Shown: one piece after another, positions 8,543 to 18,167 of the stretch
How the letters are laid out: each line of letters starts with the position of its first letter
Position numbering within the stretch: the first letter of the stretch is position 1
NCBI GenBank assembly: GCA_004348925.1
Contig: RCMX01000001.1
Span: 392,941-456,940, forward strand
Direction: 5' to 3'
Length of the DNA stretch: 64,000 bases
DNA from: Actinomycetota bacterium
GTDB lineage: Bacteria > Actinomycetota > Coriobacteriia > Anaerosomatales > Anaerosomataceae
Made by a program: the position numbers and the translations under genes
Notes under the pieces: generated by a model
What the model was told of the DNA's origin: nothing
Databases searched by the model: none
Seen by the model: the letters and a program-made list of their open reading frames with translations, nothing else

Positions 8543-9400
8543 ATGCGAATCACCAACTCTGAACCGAAGCGAGCCAATCCGGCGCTGCTTGTAGCGCTGG
8601 TGGTGGCATCGCTCGTCATGGTGACGATGTACTTTCGGGAGAGCGATACCGGTGTGTTGCATGGCGCCCGGAAGGTGACGCTCGCTGCGACTGCTCCGCT
8701 TGCTCAGGCGGGAGACACCATCCTCAGCCCGTTCGCCGCGGTCGGTGACTGGTTCGCGGGTCTTGGCATCTCCCGATCGGAGATCTACGCGCTCCGAACG
8801 CAAAACGACGATCTGCGTGCGCGCCTCGCCGATCTGGAGGAGGCCCGTCAGGAGAACGAGCGCCTGCGTGCGCTTGTGCAGTTCGCCGAGGAGCGCAAGC
8901 TGACCAAGCTGGGCGCCCGTGTCATCGGGCGACCGACGAGCGCGTGGGAAGGCGTCATCGTCATCGACCGCGGCTCGGCCGATGGTGTCGTCCGCGGCAT
9001 GCCGGTGCTGGCACCGCAAGGGCTCGTCGGGCAGATCGAGGAGGTCTCGACGAACTCCTCGCGCGTTCGGCTGATAACCGACCAGGAGAGCGGCGTGGCG
9101 TCGATGATCCAGAGCACCCGTGCCGTGGGTGTCGTTCGCGGCAGCATCGATCGCGCCCTCAGTATGGATTTCGTGGACAAGGCGAACGTGCCCAAGGTCG
9201 GGGATGTGGTCATCACATCGGGTCTTGGCGGCGTCTACCCGAAGGGCCTGGTCGTCGGTGACATCATCGACGTCGATGCGCGCCGCGCCGACCTGTATCC
9301 GCGCATCGTCGTGGTCTCGCGGGTGCCCGTCGATCAGCTGGAAGAGGTCCTGGTCCTGCTCGGCCCTGTGACCGGCAACGGAGCGGGGGCCGTCGAATGA
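8543..9400 (+). CDS. mreC: Rod shape-determining protein MreC
   Basis: Bitopic membrane protein linking MreB and MreD to the elongation peptidoglycan synthases. At 285 aa it shows an N-terminal helix (about residues 14-31), a coiled coil (about 75-115, LRTQNDDLRARLADLEEARQ), and the beta-rich domain with GSADGVVRGMPVLAPQGLVGQI. It starts 12 bp after mreB and overlaps mreD by 4 bp (ATGA). Confidence 0.95.
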   Translation: MRITNSEPKRANPALLVALVVASLVMVTMYFRESDTGVLHGARKVTLAATAPLAQAGDTILSPFAAVGDWFAGLGISRSEIYALRTQNDDLRARLADLEEARQENERLRALVQFAEERKLTKLGARVIGRPTSAWEGVIVIDRGSADGVVRGMPVLAPQGLVGQIEEVSTNSSRVRLITDQESGVASMIQSTRAVGVVRGSIDRALSMDFVDKANVPKVGDVVITSGLGGVYPKGLVVGDIIDVDARRADLYPRIVVVSRVPVDQLEEVLVLLGPVTGNGAGAVE

Positions 9401-9909
9401 ACCGCTTCTGGACGGGAGCGGCCGCCATAGCCGCGTCGGTCGTTCTCCAGGTGATGCTCGCCTCGCACATCGCGCCGTTCGGCGTGGTGCCGAGCTTCCC
9501 GTTGCTCGTGGTCATCACGCTCGCCTTCGTTCAGGGGCCCGGTTCCGGCGCTTCAGCAGGGTTTGCCGCAGGGCTCGCCTTGGACTTGCTCGGCAGCGGA
9601 CCTATCGGCGCGTGGGCCCTCGTGCTCACCGTCGTTGGCTACCTGGCGGGTATGCTGGAGGCGAATCTCTTCGCCGAGGGGTGGCTGCTTCCGGTCACCG
9701 TCGCGCTGCTTGCGGGTATCGCCGCCGAATTCGCGTATCTCATCGTTCTGAGCGTGCTCGGCGTTGACGTGGCGTTCTGGAAGTCCGTGCTGGGGGTCGT
9801 CATTCCCCGCGGCATCTACAACAGCGTGCTGGCGTTGCTCTTGTATCCGTGGTTGGCGCGGTTCTTGCGCACCGACCGGTCAGTGAAGTCCTTCAGACGG
9901 CTCGCGTAG
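9397..9909 (+). CDS. mreD: Rod shape-determining protein MreD
   Basis: Integral membrane component of the elongasome, 170 aa with about five hydrophobic helices. It is identified by its position after mreC, size, hydropathy and the motif GLALDLLGSGPIGAWAL typical of MreD. It starts within the mreC stop (ATGA). A 51-bp gap with a small 7-bp-stem hairpin at 9927-9945 separates it from the PBP2 gene. Confidence 0.9.
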   Translation: MNRFWTGAAAIAASVVLQVMLASHIAPFGVVPSFPLLVVITLAFVQGPGSGASAGFAAGLALDLLGSGPIGAWALVLTVVGYLAGMLEANLFAEGWLLPVTVALLAGIAAEFAYLIVLSVLGVDVAFWKSVLGVVIPRGIYNSVLALLLYPWLARFLRTDRSVKSFRRLA

Positions 9910-9960
9910 CGTGCGGGCACCCGTCACGAAGGCAGTGCGCCTTCGGGGAGTCGTTCTCTC

Positions 9961-11883
9961 ATGACAACATTCCAACAGCAGCTGAAATCCCGCTTCGCGG
10001 CACTCGGGTTGATCGTGATCCTCGTGCTCGCGTCGTTGCTGCTGCGCCTGTGGTCCATGCAGGTTCTCTCGGGCGAAACCTATGCTGCACAGGCCAAGAA
10101 CAACCGCATCCGTGAGATATCACTCGATGCTCCGCGTGGTCGCATCCTGGACCGTAACGGCAAGGAGCTCGTCACGAACCGCGCCACCCTTGCGGTTTCG
10201 GTCGACCCTGCGAACGACGATGTTCGCAAGCTCATCATCGAAGCACAGAGCGCCGACAAGACCGATGACCCAACGCGCGCCGACCTGGAACGCGTTTTCG
10301 GCGGCGTCGCGGAGCTGCTTGGAATGACGCCCGCCGAGGTGTTCGAGAAAGTCTCGGACTCCCGCGTCGAAGCGCTTCGTCCGCGAGTCGTTGCGATCGA
10401 CGTGCCGCTCGAGGTGATCTCGCAGCTGTCCGAGCGACAGCAGGAGTTCCCCGGCGTGCGCATCGATGAGGTCGCCGTGCGTGAGTATCCGTACGGTTCG
10501 CTCGGGGCGCATGTTATCGGCTACACCGGCGAGATCTCCGAGAAGCAGATGGCGGCCTCCGACCCGACAGCCGGATACGAGCTGGGCGATATCGTCGGGA
10601 AAGCCGGCGTGGAATCGCAGTACGAGAACGTGTTGCAGGGCGACAAGGGCCGCCGACTCATCGAGGTGAACGCGTCGGGCAAGCCGCAGCGGATCATCGA
10701 CGAGCAGCGGCCCGTACCCGGCCGTGATATCAAGCTCACCATCGATATCGAAGTGCAGAAGGTCGCAGAGCAGGCGCTCGCTGACGCGATTACAGAAGCG
10801 CATCGCCAGAACTTCAGGAACGCCGAGGCGGGCGCGGCTGTGGTGATCGATGTCAAGACCGGCGAAGTCCTTGCAATGGCAAGTGCGCCCACGTACGATC
10901 CCGCGACGTTCCTCGGCGGGATCAGCCAGACCGAGTGGACGAGGCTCACCGACAAGGCGAGCGAATACCCGCTCAACAACCGTGCCGTCATGGCCGCGTA
11001 TCCTCCCGCGTCCACGTTCAAAGCGGTGACCGGTCTTGCCGGGCTGCAAACCAGCGTGACGTACAGCGGAAAGACGTACAACTGCGCCGGCAAGTGGACC
11101 GAGATGGGCAAGCAGTGGCCGAAGTGGTGCTGGAACCACTCCGGACATGGCACGATCTCGTTCGACGGCGGCATCGAGGAGTCGTGCGACACGGTCTTCT
11201 ACGAGATCGGCTACGAGTTCTACAAGCGCAAGAAGGAGGAGCTGCAGTCGTTCTCGCGCACATTCGGTCTGGGCACCGATACGGGGATCGACCTTCCCGG
11301 CGAAGTGAGCGGCCGCATCCCCGATGCTGCGTGGAAGAAGGCGTTCAACGAGAACTACCCCGAGTATCAGACGTGGCTGCCTGGAGACACGGTCAACATG
11401 GCAATCGGTCAGGGCGACCTTCTCGTCACACCGCTGCAGATGGCGACCACGTATGCCGGCATAGCCAACGGCGGCGTCGTGATGAAGCCCCATGTGCTGA
11501 GAGACGTGCTAGGCTCCGATGGTAAGGTCGCACGCAGCTACGAGCCTTCCGTGCTTGCGGACTCGGGCGTCTCGGCCGAGAACCTCGCGATCATGCGGAG
11601 CGCACTCGTGCGTGTGACGACCCAGGGTACCGGTGCCGGTGCTTTCCGCGGATTCGGCGTGACCGTGGCCGGCAAGACGGGTACGGCGCAGGTCTACGGC
11701 AAGGACGACTACGCGTGGTTCTGTGCGTTCGCGCCGGCGCAAAGCCCGAAGTACGCGGTCGCTGTCGTGGTTGAGCAGGGTGGACATGGCGGATCCGTCA
11801 CGGCACCTGCGGCGCGAAATATCCTTGCGAAGCTGCTCGGCCAGAAGATTACCACCGTCCACACGACGGACAACTCGCGATGA
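9961..11883 (+). CDS. mrdA: Penicillin-binding protein 2 (elongation transpeptidase)
   Basis: Class B penicillin-binding protein that cross-links peptidoglycan during elongation, acting with RodA. The 640-aa protein has an N-terminal helix (about residues 15-32), a PBP dimerisation domain containing APRGRILDRNGKEL, and a transpeptidase domain. The catalytic motifs are STFK at Ser351, SCD at Ser408 and KTG at Lys572; the SCD form of SxN is common in PBP2. ATG 9961 follows CGGGGAG. It shares an ATGA overlap with rodA. Confidence 0.96.
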   Translation: MTTFQQQLKSRFAALGLIVILVLASLLLRLWSMQVLSGETYAAQAKNNRIREISLDAPRGRILDRNGKELVTNRATLAVSVDPANDDVRKLIIEAQSADKTDDPTRADLERVFGGVAELLGMTPAEVFEKVSDSRVEALRPRVVAIDVPLEVISQLSERQQEFPGVRIDEVAVREYPYGSLGAHVIGYTGEISEKQMAASDPTAGYELGDIVGKAGVESQYENVLQGDKGRRLIEVNASGKPQRIIDEQRPVPGRDIKLTIDIEVQKVAEQALADAITEAHRQNFRNAEAGAAVVIDVKTGEVLAMASAPTYDPATFLGGISQTEWTRLTDKASEYPLNNRAVMAAYPPASTFKAVTGLAGLQTSVTYSGKTYNCAGKWTEMGKQWPKWCWNHSGHGTISFDGGIEESCDTVFYEIGYEFYKRKKEELQSFSRTFGLGTDTGIDLPGEVSGRIPDAAWKKAFNENYPEYQTWLPGDTVNMAIGQGDLLVTPLQMATTYAGIANGGVVMKPHVLRDVLGSDGKVARSYEPSVLADSGVSAENLAIMRSALVRVTTQGTGAGAFRGFGVTVAGKTGTAQVYGKDDYAWFCAFAPAQSPKYAVAVVVEQGGHGGSVTAPAARNILAKLLGQKITTVHTTDNSR

Positions 11884-13037
11884 GACGCGTAGAGAAGACA
11901 CTCGGCAAGCAGGTGCGCGACTCCGTCAACGTGCCGATCATGTTGTTCACCGCGGCGTTGCTCGCGTACGGAAGCGTCATGGTCTCATCGGCGACCGCGG
12001 GCATGACCGGTGGTCCCGGACTGTTCAAGCGTCATGTCCTCGGCATGGCCGTTGGCCTTGTGCCGCTCGTCGTCGCCTGGGCGATCGATTACAAGAAGCT
12101 CAAGCACTGGAGCGGACCGCTTCTCACGCTCTTCGCATTCCTGCTCATCAGCCCGCGGATACCGGGACTCGGTACTACCGCCAAGGGTGCTACATCGTGG
12201 CTGGCGATAGGGGACATCCGCCTCTTCCAGCCTTCGGAACCGGCGAAATTGGTTTTCATCGTCGTCATGGCAGCGCTTGTCGCCGAGTACGAAGGGCGCA
12301 TAGACAAGCCGCGCGACGCGATGCGACTGCTTGGCTACCTGGGTGTAGCGATCGTTCTGATCCTGCTGCAACCCGACCTCGGGACCGGTCTTGTGTTCGT
12401 CGCCATCGCTCTCACGATGCTTCTGGTCGGCGGGATGAAGGGGCGCTACTTCGCGGTGCTCGGCCTTGTCGCAATCGTGGGAGTCGTTGGGATTCTCGGG
12501 ATCGACACCACGCTCGATCGCATGGTCGGTCATGATGTCGCGCTCAAGGACTACCAGAAGGACCGACTGCTGGTGTTCGTCGATCCGGGTCGTGATCCTG
12601 CGGGCGCAGGGTACAACCTCGCACAGTCGAAGATAGCCATCGGTTCCGGTGGAGTCTCAGGGACCGGTCTGAAGAGCGGCACGCAATCCAACTTGCATTT
12701 CCTGCCCGAGCGGCATACCGACTTCATCTTCGCGGTGTTGGGTGAGGAGCTCGGCTTCACCGGTGCGCTGCTCCTGCTCGGGCTGTACCTCGCTTTGCTG
12801 ATCTCGTCGCTTGCGATCGCCGCCTCGTCGCGCGATCTGTACGGAGCGCTCATCGTCGCCGGCGTCATGGGCATGTGGCTGTTCCAGATACTGGAGAACA
12901 TCGGCATGACCGTGGGTATGATGCCTATTACGGGGATTCCGCTGCCGTTCATGAGTTTCGGCAGTTCGTCGATGGTTACGAACCTTGGCGGAGTCGGACT
13001 GCTCCTATCGGTCTGGTCCAGGCGTTACGGGACGTAG
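11880..13037 (+). CDS. rodA: RodA peptidoglycan glycosyltransferase (SEDS family)
   Basis: SEDS-family lipid II polymerase of 385 aa with about ten membrane helices. Family marks are GATSWLAIG, QPSEPAKL, DLGTGLVF, LPERHTDFIFAVLGEELGF and the C-terminal GIPLPFMSFGSSSM segment. It overlaps the stop of the PBP2 gene by 4 bp, fitting the known obligate RodA-PBP2 pairing. Completes the elongation cluster. Confidence 0.96.
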   Translation: MRRVEKTLGKQVRDSVNVPIMLFTAALLAYGSVMVSSATAGMTGGPGLFKRHVLGMAVGLVPLVVAWAIDYKKLKHWSGPLLTLFAFLLISPRIPGLGTTAKGATSWLAIGDIRLFQPSEPAKLVFIVVMAALVAEYEGRIDKPRDAMRLLGYLGVAIVLILLQPDLGTGLVFVAIALTMLLVGGMKGRYFAVLGLVAIVGVVGILGIDTTLDRMVGHDVALKDYQKDRLLVFVDPGRDPAGAGYNLAQSKIAIGSGGVSGTGLKSGTQSNLHFLPERHTDFIFAVLGEELGFTGALLLLGLYLALLISSLAIAASSRDLYGALIVAGVMGMWLFQILENIGMTVGMMPITGIPLPFMSFGSSSMVTNLGGVGLLLSVWSRRYGT

Positions 13038-13063
13038 CGCCGCAGGTGAAAGGGGACGACCGG

Positions 13064-14059
13064 ATGGCACTTCCTATGGACGTACCCGATCTCGTGAAGT
13101 CGGGGTCGAAACTACAGCAAGATCGCAGTCAGCCGGTATCGCTTGCCGTTGTGGTCGAGCTTGATGCGGACGACGCGCTCGTGCAGGCGTTGCGCGAGCG
13201 GTTGCGCCCGCAGACGGCCGGCGCTGTGCTGCAGGTTGAGGTTGCTGATCCCGACAGGCCACTCACGCTCAACCCGTGTGACGCGGTTGTCGCAGTAGCC
13301 GGAAGCGGCGGGTCTGCAATGGCGGATGCGGTCGCCTCGGCGCGTCTGGCGCGCACGCCAGTCGTTGTCGTCGCCCTAGGTGACGAACAGGTGCGGGTGG
13401 CACTTGCGGATGCGCTGAAGCAGCCGCTCGCCGACCTTCTCGTCGACGAGGAGGTGGCGACTCTCGCCGACGTCCGCCTCGCGTCCTGGCTTGCCGACGA
13501 GATCGGCTCCAAGCGCCTCGCGCTTGCACACAACTTCGCGTTCATGCGCCGTGCCGTCGCGCACGAGGCCGTGCAGGCGACGGCGATGCAGAATGCGCTC
13601 GTGGGAGCGGTTGCATTCGTCCCGGGCGCCGACATGCCGATCATGACCGCCAATCAGGCGAAGATGCTGCTGCAGATCGCTGCAGCGTACGGTGAGAAGC
13701 TCGGCCCGGAACGGTTGCGTGAACTCGCCGCCATCGTCGGTGGTGCCTTCGTGCTGCGTACCGTGGCACGGCAGGTCCTCGGCTTCGTGCCCGTGCTCGG
13801 CTGGGCGGTCAAGGGCGGCATCGGCTACGCCGGAACCGTCGCGATGGGGAAGGCGGCCATCGAGTACTTCGAGGACGGCGCCGATCTGGCCGAGGTCGCA
13901 CGTCGACTGAAGGACGGCGCGGGCAAGGCGGCGCAGAAGCTGCCACGCCCGGGGCGTCGCACGTCCTCGCTGCCCGAGCGTACACCGGCTTCAACGCAGC
14001 CTGAGCTGCCCGGGCTGATGGCATCTGCTACCCCTGAAGCCGGAGCAGCCGGTGAGTGA
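13064..14059 (+). CDS. DUF697-like membrane-associated protein
   Basis: Protein of 331 aa whose C-terminal half holds the segment VGAVAFVPGADMPIMTANQAKM and hydrophobic glycine-rich stretches (about residues 180-280), resembling DUF697, a domain often attached to or encoded beside GTPases such as YcjF/YcjX. The N-terminal half looks like a nucleotide-binding fold without a P-loop (VVVVAL near residue 105). The tail is Pro/Ala-rich. Function unknown. ATG 13064 has GAAAGGGGA upstream. The end overlaps the next radical SAM gene by 8 bp, so it may be co-translated with it. Confidence 0.6.
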   Translation: MALPMDVPDLVKSGSKLQQDRSQPVSLAVVVELDADDALVQALRERLRPQTAGAVLQVEVADPDRPLTLNPCDAVVAVAGSGGSAMADAVASARLARTPVVVVALGDEQVRVALADALKQPLADLLVDEEVATLADVRLASWLADEIGSKRLALAHNFAFMRRAVAHEAVQATAMQNALVGAVAFVPGADMPIMTANQAKMLLQIAAAYGEKLGPERLRELAAIVGGAFVLRTVARQVLGFVPVLGWAVKGGIGYAGTVAMGKAAIEYFEDGADLAEVARRLKDGAGKAAQKLPRPGRRTSSLPERTPASTQPELPGLMASATPEAGAAGE

Positions 14060-15905
14060 TCTGTGGAGCCGGATCGAGCCGTTGCTCGCCGGCGTGGAGC
14101 GACCGGTACGCTACATCGACTCGGAGTGGGGCGCATCGCATGATGACGCTTCGTACCGGGTGGCCCTCGTCTACCCCGACGTGTACGAGATCGGCATGGC
14201 GAACCAGGCTCTCCAGATCCTGTACGGACGCTTCGGCGCGCTCGAGGACGTCACCGCAGAGCGCGTCTTCGTGCCGTGGAAGGACATGGCGGACGCCATG
14301 CGTGCTGCGGACGTTCCTCTTTTCACGCTCGAGTCATGTCGTCCCGTAGCGGACTGCGACCTTGTGGGCATCACGCTGCCGTACGAGCTCACGTATCAGA
14401 ACATACTCGAGGCGCTCGACCTGGCCGGAATCCCGCTCCGTTCGTGCGATCGCACCGACGACGATCCGCTCATCGTCGGCGGTGGCCCGTGTGCGTTCAA
14501 TCCCGAGCCTGTGGCCCCGTTCTTCGATGCGATCCTCATCGGTGACGGCGAGGATGCGGTCGCCGACATCGTCGCCGCTCACCGAAGCGCGAAAGCGCAG
14601 GGTGCTTCTCGGGCAGAGATCTTGCGGGCCCTTGCCCGCGTACAGGGCGTGTACGTTCCGTCGCTCTATGAGCCGCGTGTCTCTGACGGCATCTTCGTCG
14701 GCACGACGGCGCTCGAAGGCGCACCGGCGATCGTCCACAAGCGCGTTCTCCCCGATCTTGACTCGTACCGTGCCCCGACGTGCACCGTGGTGCCGTTCAT
14801 GGACGTCGTCCACGACCGGGTGGGCGTGGAGGTGTTGCGTGGCTGCGCGCGGGGTTGCCGCTTCTGCCAGGCCGGCATGGTATACCGCCCGGTGCGCGAG
14901 CGCTCGGCCGACAGCATCGTGCGCGATGCGACCGCGGCGCTCCAGTGCACCGGCTATGACGACGTCTCGCTCACGTCGCTCTCGACCGCCGACCACTCGC
15001 AACTCGAAGAAGTGCTCCGTCGCTTGACGCGGCGCCTCGAGGGGACCGGCGTGACCGTCTCGCTGCCGTCGCTGCGTGTGGACGCCTTCAGCGTGCAGGT
15101 CGCGCGGTTGCTCGGCGGCGGCAAGAAGACCGGGCTCACGTTCGCGCCGGAGGCCGGTACGCAGCGGCTACGCGACGTCATCAACAAGAACGTCACCGAG
15201 GAGGACCTGCTCCGCACGGTCACACAGGCGTTCTCGGCCGGGTGGCGGCGCGTGAAGCTCTACTTCATGATCGGCCTTCCCACCGAGACGGACGAAGACA
15301 TTGCGGGAATCGGTGAGCTTGTCGGTCGCGTGTTCCGGGCCGCCAGGGAAGTCACGCCCCCCGGTGAGCGCGGAGGCATGCGCGTAGCCGTTTCGGTATC
15401 GACGTTCGTGCCGAAGGCGCACACGCCGTTCCAGTGGGAGGCGCAGATACCGCTCGATGAGGTCCGACGCCGACAGGCGGTTCTGCGTGACTCCATGCCC
15501 GGAAAGGGCGTCGATCTGTCGTATCACGACAGCGATGTGTCGTTCCTGGAGGGCGTGCTGTCTCGTGGTGGTCGCGAGGTCGCGGACGTGATCGAGGCTG
15601 CGTGGCGCGGTGGAGCACGATTCGACGCCTGGACCGAGGAGTTCAAGCCGTCGAGATGGTCGCTCGCGTTCGAGGAGACGGGAGTCGATCCCGGTGGGAT
15701 CGCCAACAGGGCCCGACGCGTGGATGAACCGCTTCCATGGGATCACATCTCGGCGGGAGTGAGTCGGGCGTATTTGCGGATCGAGCGGGACAACGCATTC
15801 GCCGCTCGCACGACTGCAGACTGCACCTTCGACGGCTGCACGGGCTGCGGCGTGTGCGGTTCCTCGCGCGGTGCGAACATCCTGGCCGGTGATCGGCGTG
15901 GGTGA
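14052..15905 (+). CDS. B12-binding-type radical SAM protein (TIGR03960-like)
   Basis: Radical SAM enzyme of 617 aa. An N-terminal cobalamin-binding-like region (YPDVYEIGMANQALQILY) precedes the radical SAM core with CARGCRFCQAGM, the CxxxCxxC [4Fe-4S] ligand set. The C-terminus has extra cysteines, CTFDGCTGCGVCG. It belongs with the family usually encoded beside a DUF2344 protein and RNase E/G before L21, exactly as here. The reaction is unknown; a tRNA or rRNA modification role has been proposed for relatives. The GTG start overlaps the upstream gene. Confidence 0.88.
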   Translation: MSDLWSRIEPLLAGVERPVRYIDSEWGASHDDASYRVALVYPDVYEIGMANQALQILYGRFGALEDVTAERVFVPWKDMADAMRAADVPLFTLESCRPVADCDLVGITLPYELTYQNILEALDLAGIPLRSCDRTDDDPLIVGGGPCAFNPEPVAPFFDAILIGDGEDAVADIVAAHRSAKAQGASRAEILRALARVQGVYVPSLYEPRVSDGIFVGTTALEGAPAIVHKRVLPDLDSYRAPTCTVVPFMDVVHDRVGVEVLRGCARGCRFCQAGMVYRPVRERSADSIVRDATAALQCTGYDDVSLTSLSTADHSQLEEVLRRLTRRLEGTGVTVSLPSLRVDAFSVQVARLLGGGKKTGLTFAPEAGTQRLRDVINKNVTEEDLLRTVTQAFSAGWRRVKLYFMIGLPTETDEDIAGIGELVGRVFRAAREVTPPGERGGMRVAVSVSTFVPKAHTPFQWEAQIPLDEVRRRQAVLRDSMPGKGVDLSYHDSDVSFLEGVLSRGGREVADVIEAAWRGGARFDAWTEEFKPSRWSLAFEETGVDPGGIANRARRVDEPLPWDHISAGVSRAYLRIERDNAFAARTTADCTFDGCTGCGVCGSSRGANILAGDRRG

Positions 15906-16587
15906 GACGACGTTCCGTTTGCGTGTCCGGTTCCGCAAAGCGGACCGCCTGCGATACCTCTCGCACCTTGAAGTGGTGCACAGTTGCGAGCGCGCTGCGC
16001 GACGCGCCGGATTGCCGTATGCTGTGACACAGGGGTTCAGTCCGCACATGAAGTTGGCCTTCGGTCCCGCGTTGCCGGTGGGCACGGCGGGCCTCGGCGA
16101 GTACCTCGATCTGTGGCTGCGATCGTACGTGCCGTCGGAGCAGGCATTCCAGGCGCTACGGTCCGCTTCGGCAGCGGGACTTGCCCCGGTGAAGGTGAAG
16201 TACATCGCCGAGCGCGAACCATCGCTCGGCTCGGCGCTGACTATCGCGAAGTATGAGGTGGTCCTGGAAGGGGGAGAAGCACTTCGAGAGGGGCTGCGTG
16301 GCTCCTTCTCGGCCATCATCGCCGAGGGCGAACTGGCCGTCGATCACAAGGGCAAGCAGAAGGTTTTCGAGCTGGCGTCAACGCTCCCGAAGGAGCCGGA
16401 TGTCAGTACGAGCGGGGAACGGACGACCGTCGGTTTGACGGTCAGGATCGGCGAGCGCGGCTCGCTCCGTCCCGAAGCCCTGGTTACGGCGGCATTGACG
16501 CGCGGAGCGCTTGATGGACGTATCGCGTCCGTGACGCGCACGGAACTGCTCGTCGAGGAGGACGGTTCCTGGCGCGACCCGCTGTGA
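15898..16587 (+). CDS. Radical-SAM-associated DUF2344 protein
   Basis: Partner of the preceding radical SAM protein, of the DUF2344/TIGR03936 type, about 229 aa. Typical segments are FRKADRLRYLSHLEV, GLPYAVTQGFSPHMKLAFGPALPVG and the C-terminal RTELLVEEDG. In many genomes it is fused to the radical SAM protein, which supports a shared task. The start is uncertain: GTG 15898 overlaps the previous stop by 8 bp, and GTG 15889 is an alternative. RNase G follows 16 bp later. Confidence 0.85.
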   Translation: MGETTFRLRVRFRKADRLRYLSHLEVVHSCERAARRAGLPYAVTQGFSPHMKLAFGPALPVGTAGLGEYLDLWLRSYVPSEQAFQALRSASAAGLAPVKVKYIAEREPSLGSALTIAKYEVVLEGGEALREGLRGSFSAIIAEGELAVDHKGKQKVFELASTLPKEPDVSTSGERTTVGLTVRIGERGSLRPEALVTAALTRGALDGRIASVTRTELLVEEDGSWRDPL

Positions 16588-16603
16588 CATCGGGGGTTCT
16601 GCT

Positions 16604-18091
16604 GTGAGTGACATCGTCCGCGAGATGCTGATCTCGCATGACGTCCATGAGACCCGGGTTGCGATCCTCGAGGACCGCAGCCTGGTCGAGCTCTACATCG
16701 AACGGCCGAAGCGAAGCGTTGTGGGCAACGTGTACCTCGGCAAGGTCCGTGACGTGCTGCCGGGAATGCAGGCAGCATTCGTCGACATCGGTCTGGACAA
16801 GAACAGCTTCCTCTACGTGGACGAGGTCGTTGCGCCCGAGGGGATCAGCGACGTTCCGAGACGTGACATCCAGTCGCTGCTCAAGCCCGGGCAGCAGATC
16901 ATGGTGCAGGTCCTGAAGGACCCGATGGGTACCAAAGGCGCCCGTGTCACGACGGAGATCACGCTGCCGGGGCGCTTCCTCGTCCTGATGCCGTTCTCGG
17001 CGTTCATCGGCATCTCGCGCAAACTGTCAGATGAAGAGCGCGATCGTCTGCATGGCATCGTTGCGCCGCTCGTCGACGAAGGACTCGGAGTCATCGTTCG
17101 CACCGCAGCTGCGGGAGCGAGCGAGCGGGACCTGGAGAACGACCTTGAGTTCCTGCTCCGGCTGTGGCGCCGGGTGCAGCATCAGGCGCATGAGGGCCTT
17201 GCGCCGGAAGTCGTCTACACCGAGATGGACCTTGCGCTCCGGATGGTGCGCGACGCCTTCGGCGAGGAGTACAAGCGCCTGGTCGTCGATGACAAACGAC
17301 TGCACGAGAAGGTCGTGTCATTCCTGAAGAAGACCTCACCGGACCTCGTGCGGCGCGTTCACCTCCACAAGGACCGCGCACCGCTATTCGAGGCTTTCTC
17401 GCTTCAGCCGCAGATCGACACGGCAACGCTGCGCAACGTCCCGCTTCCATCTGGCGGTCACATCACGATCGACAAGACCGAGGCGCTCACTGCAGTCGAC
17501 GTGAACACGGGGTCGTACGTGGGCCGCAAGAACCTTGAGGACACCATCCTGCGCACGAACCTTGAGGCCGCCGATGAGGCCGTCCGGCAGCTCCGGCTGC
17601 GCGATATCGGCGGCATCATCGTCATCGACTTCATCGATATGGAGAATCCGTATCATCGTGGCGAGGTCTCGAAACGGCTTGCTGCGGCGCTCGAGCGGGA
17701 CCGCACGAAGACGCGGGCTACCGAGATATCGCGACTCGGACTCGTTGAGATGACGCGCAAGAACGTCACCGACGGCCTGTACGGCGTTCTGACCGAGCCG
17801 TGCCCTACGTGTCATGGCGAGGGCAGGATTCTTTCGGATACCACGCGACGAATCGCGGCAGAGCGCCGGATTCGTGAGATACTGGTGACCGGACGTTCGG
17901 CTGCGTATCTGCTCGGGCTCAATCCTGAGACGTACGCGCTGGTCACAGCCCCGGGAAACAACACTATCGCTATCCTGCGTGCCGAAACCGGCAAAGCCGT
18001 AGCGATCGTGGCCGACCGTGACTGTGGTCCTACGGAAGTCAAGGTCATCATCGAAGGCCGCGGTGGGGTGGACGACTTCCCGCAACCGTAG
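16604..18091 (+). CDS. rng: Ribonuclease E/G family endoribonuclease
   Basis: Endoribonuclease of 495 aa for rRNA maturation and mRNA decay. The N-terminal S1 RNA-binding region contains NVYLGKVRDVLPGMQAAFVD. The catalytic DNase I-like subdomain has the two magnesium-binding aspartates in AVDVNTGSYVGRKN and IDFIDM. The CPTCHGEG zinc-link motif mediates dimerisation. The length matches RNase G or the catalytic half of RNase E without a degradosome scaffold. GTG 16604 is the start. Downstream genes have their own promoter. Confidence 0.94.
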   Translation: MSDIVREMLISHDVHETRVAILEDRSLVELYIERPKRSVVGNVYLGKVRDVLPGMQAAFVDIGLDKNSFLYVDEVVAPEGISDVPRRDIQSLLKPGQQIMVQVLKDPMGTKGARVTTEITLPGRFLVLMPFSAFIGISRKLSDEERDRLHGIVAPLVDEGLGVIVRTAAAGASERDLENDLEFLLRLWRRVQHQAHEGLAPEVVYTEMDLALRMVRDAFGEEYKRLVVDDKRLHEKVVSFLKKTSPDLVRRVHLHKDRAPLFEAFSLQPQIDTATLRNVPLPSGGHITIDKTEALTAVDVNTGSYVGRKNLEDTILRTNLEAADEAVRQLRLRDIGGIIVIDFIDMENPYHRGEVSKRLAAALERDRTKTRATEISRLGLVEMTRKNVTDGLYGVLTEPCPTCHGEGRILSDTTRRIAAERRIREILVTGRSAAYLLGLNPETYALVTAPGNNTIAILRAETGKAVAIVADRDCGPTEVKVIIEGRGGVDDFPQP

Positions 18092-18101
18092 CGAGGTCGC
18101 G

Positions 18102-18130
18102 TTGACCCTGCTCATGCCCTGTGTTAGCAT
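18102..18130 (+). promoter_or_regulatory. Sigma-70-type promoter for rplU-rpmA
   Basis: The -35 element TTGACC (18102-18107) and the -10 element TAGCAT (18125-18130) are separated by exactly 17 bp. The predicted transcription start lies about 30 bp before the L21 start codon. One of the best promoter matches in the window. Confidence 0.8.
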
Positions 18131-18167
18131 TTCTCCTCGCGTTTGATTCCGGAGACTGGAGCTAGTG

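Noticed and set aside
7517..9019. A 500-codon minus-strand reading frame opposite mreB and mreC
   Set aside because: No homology marks, crosses two well-supported genes and has typical antisense composition.
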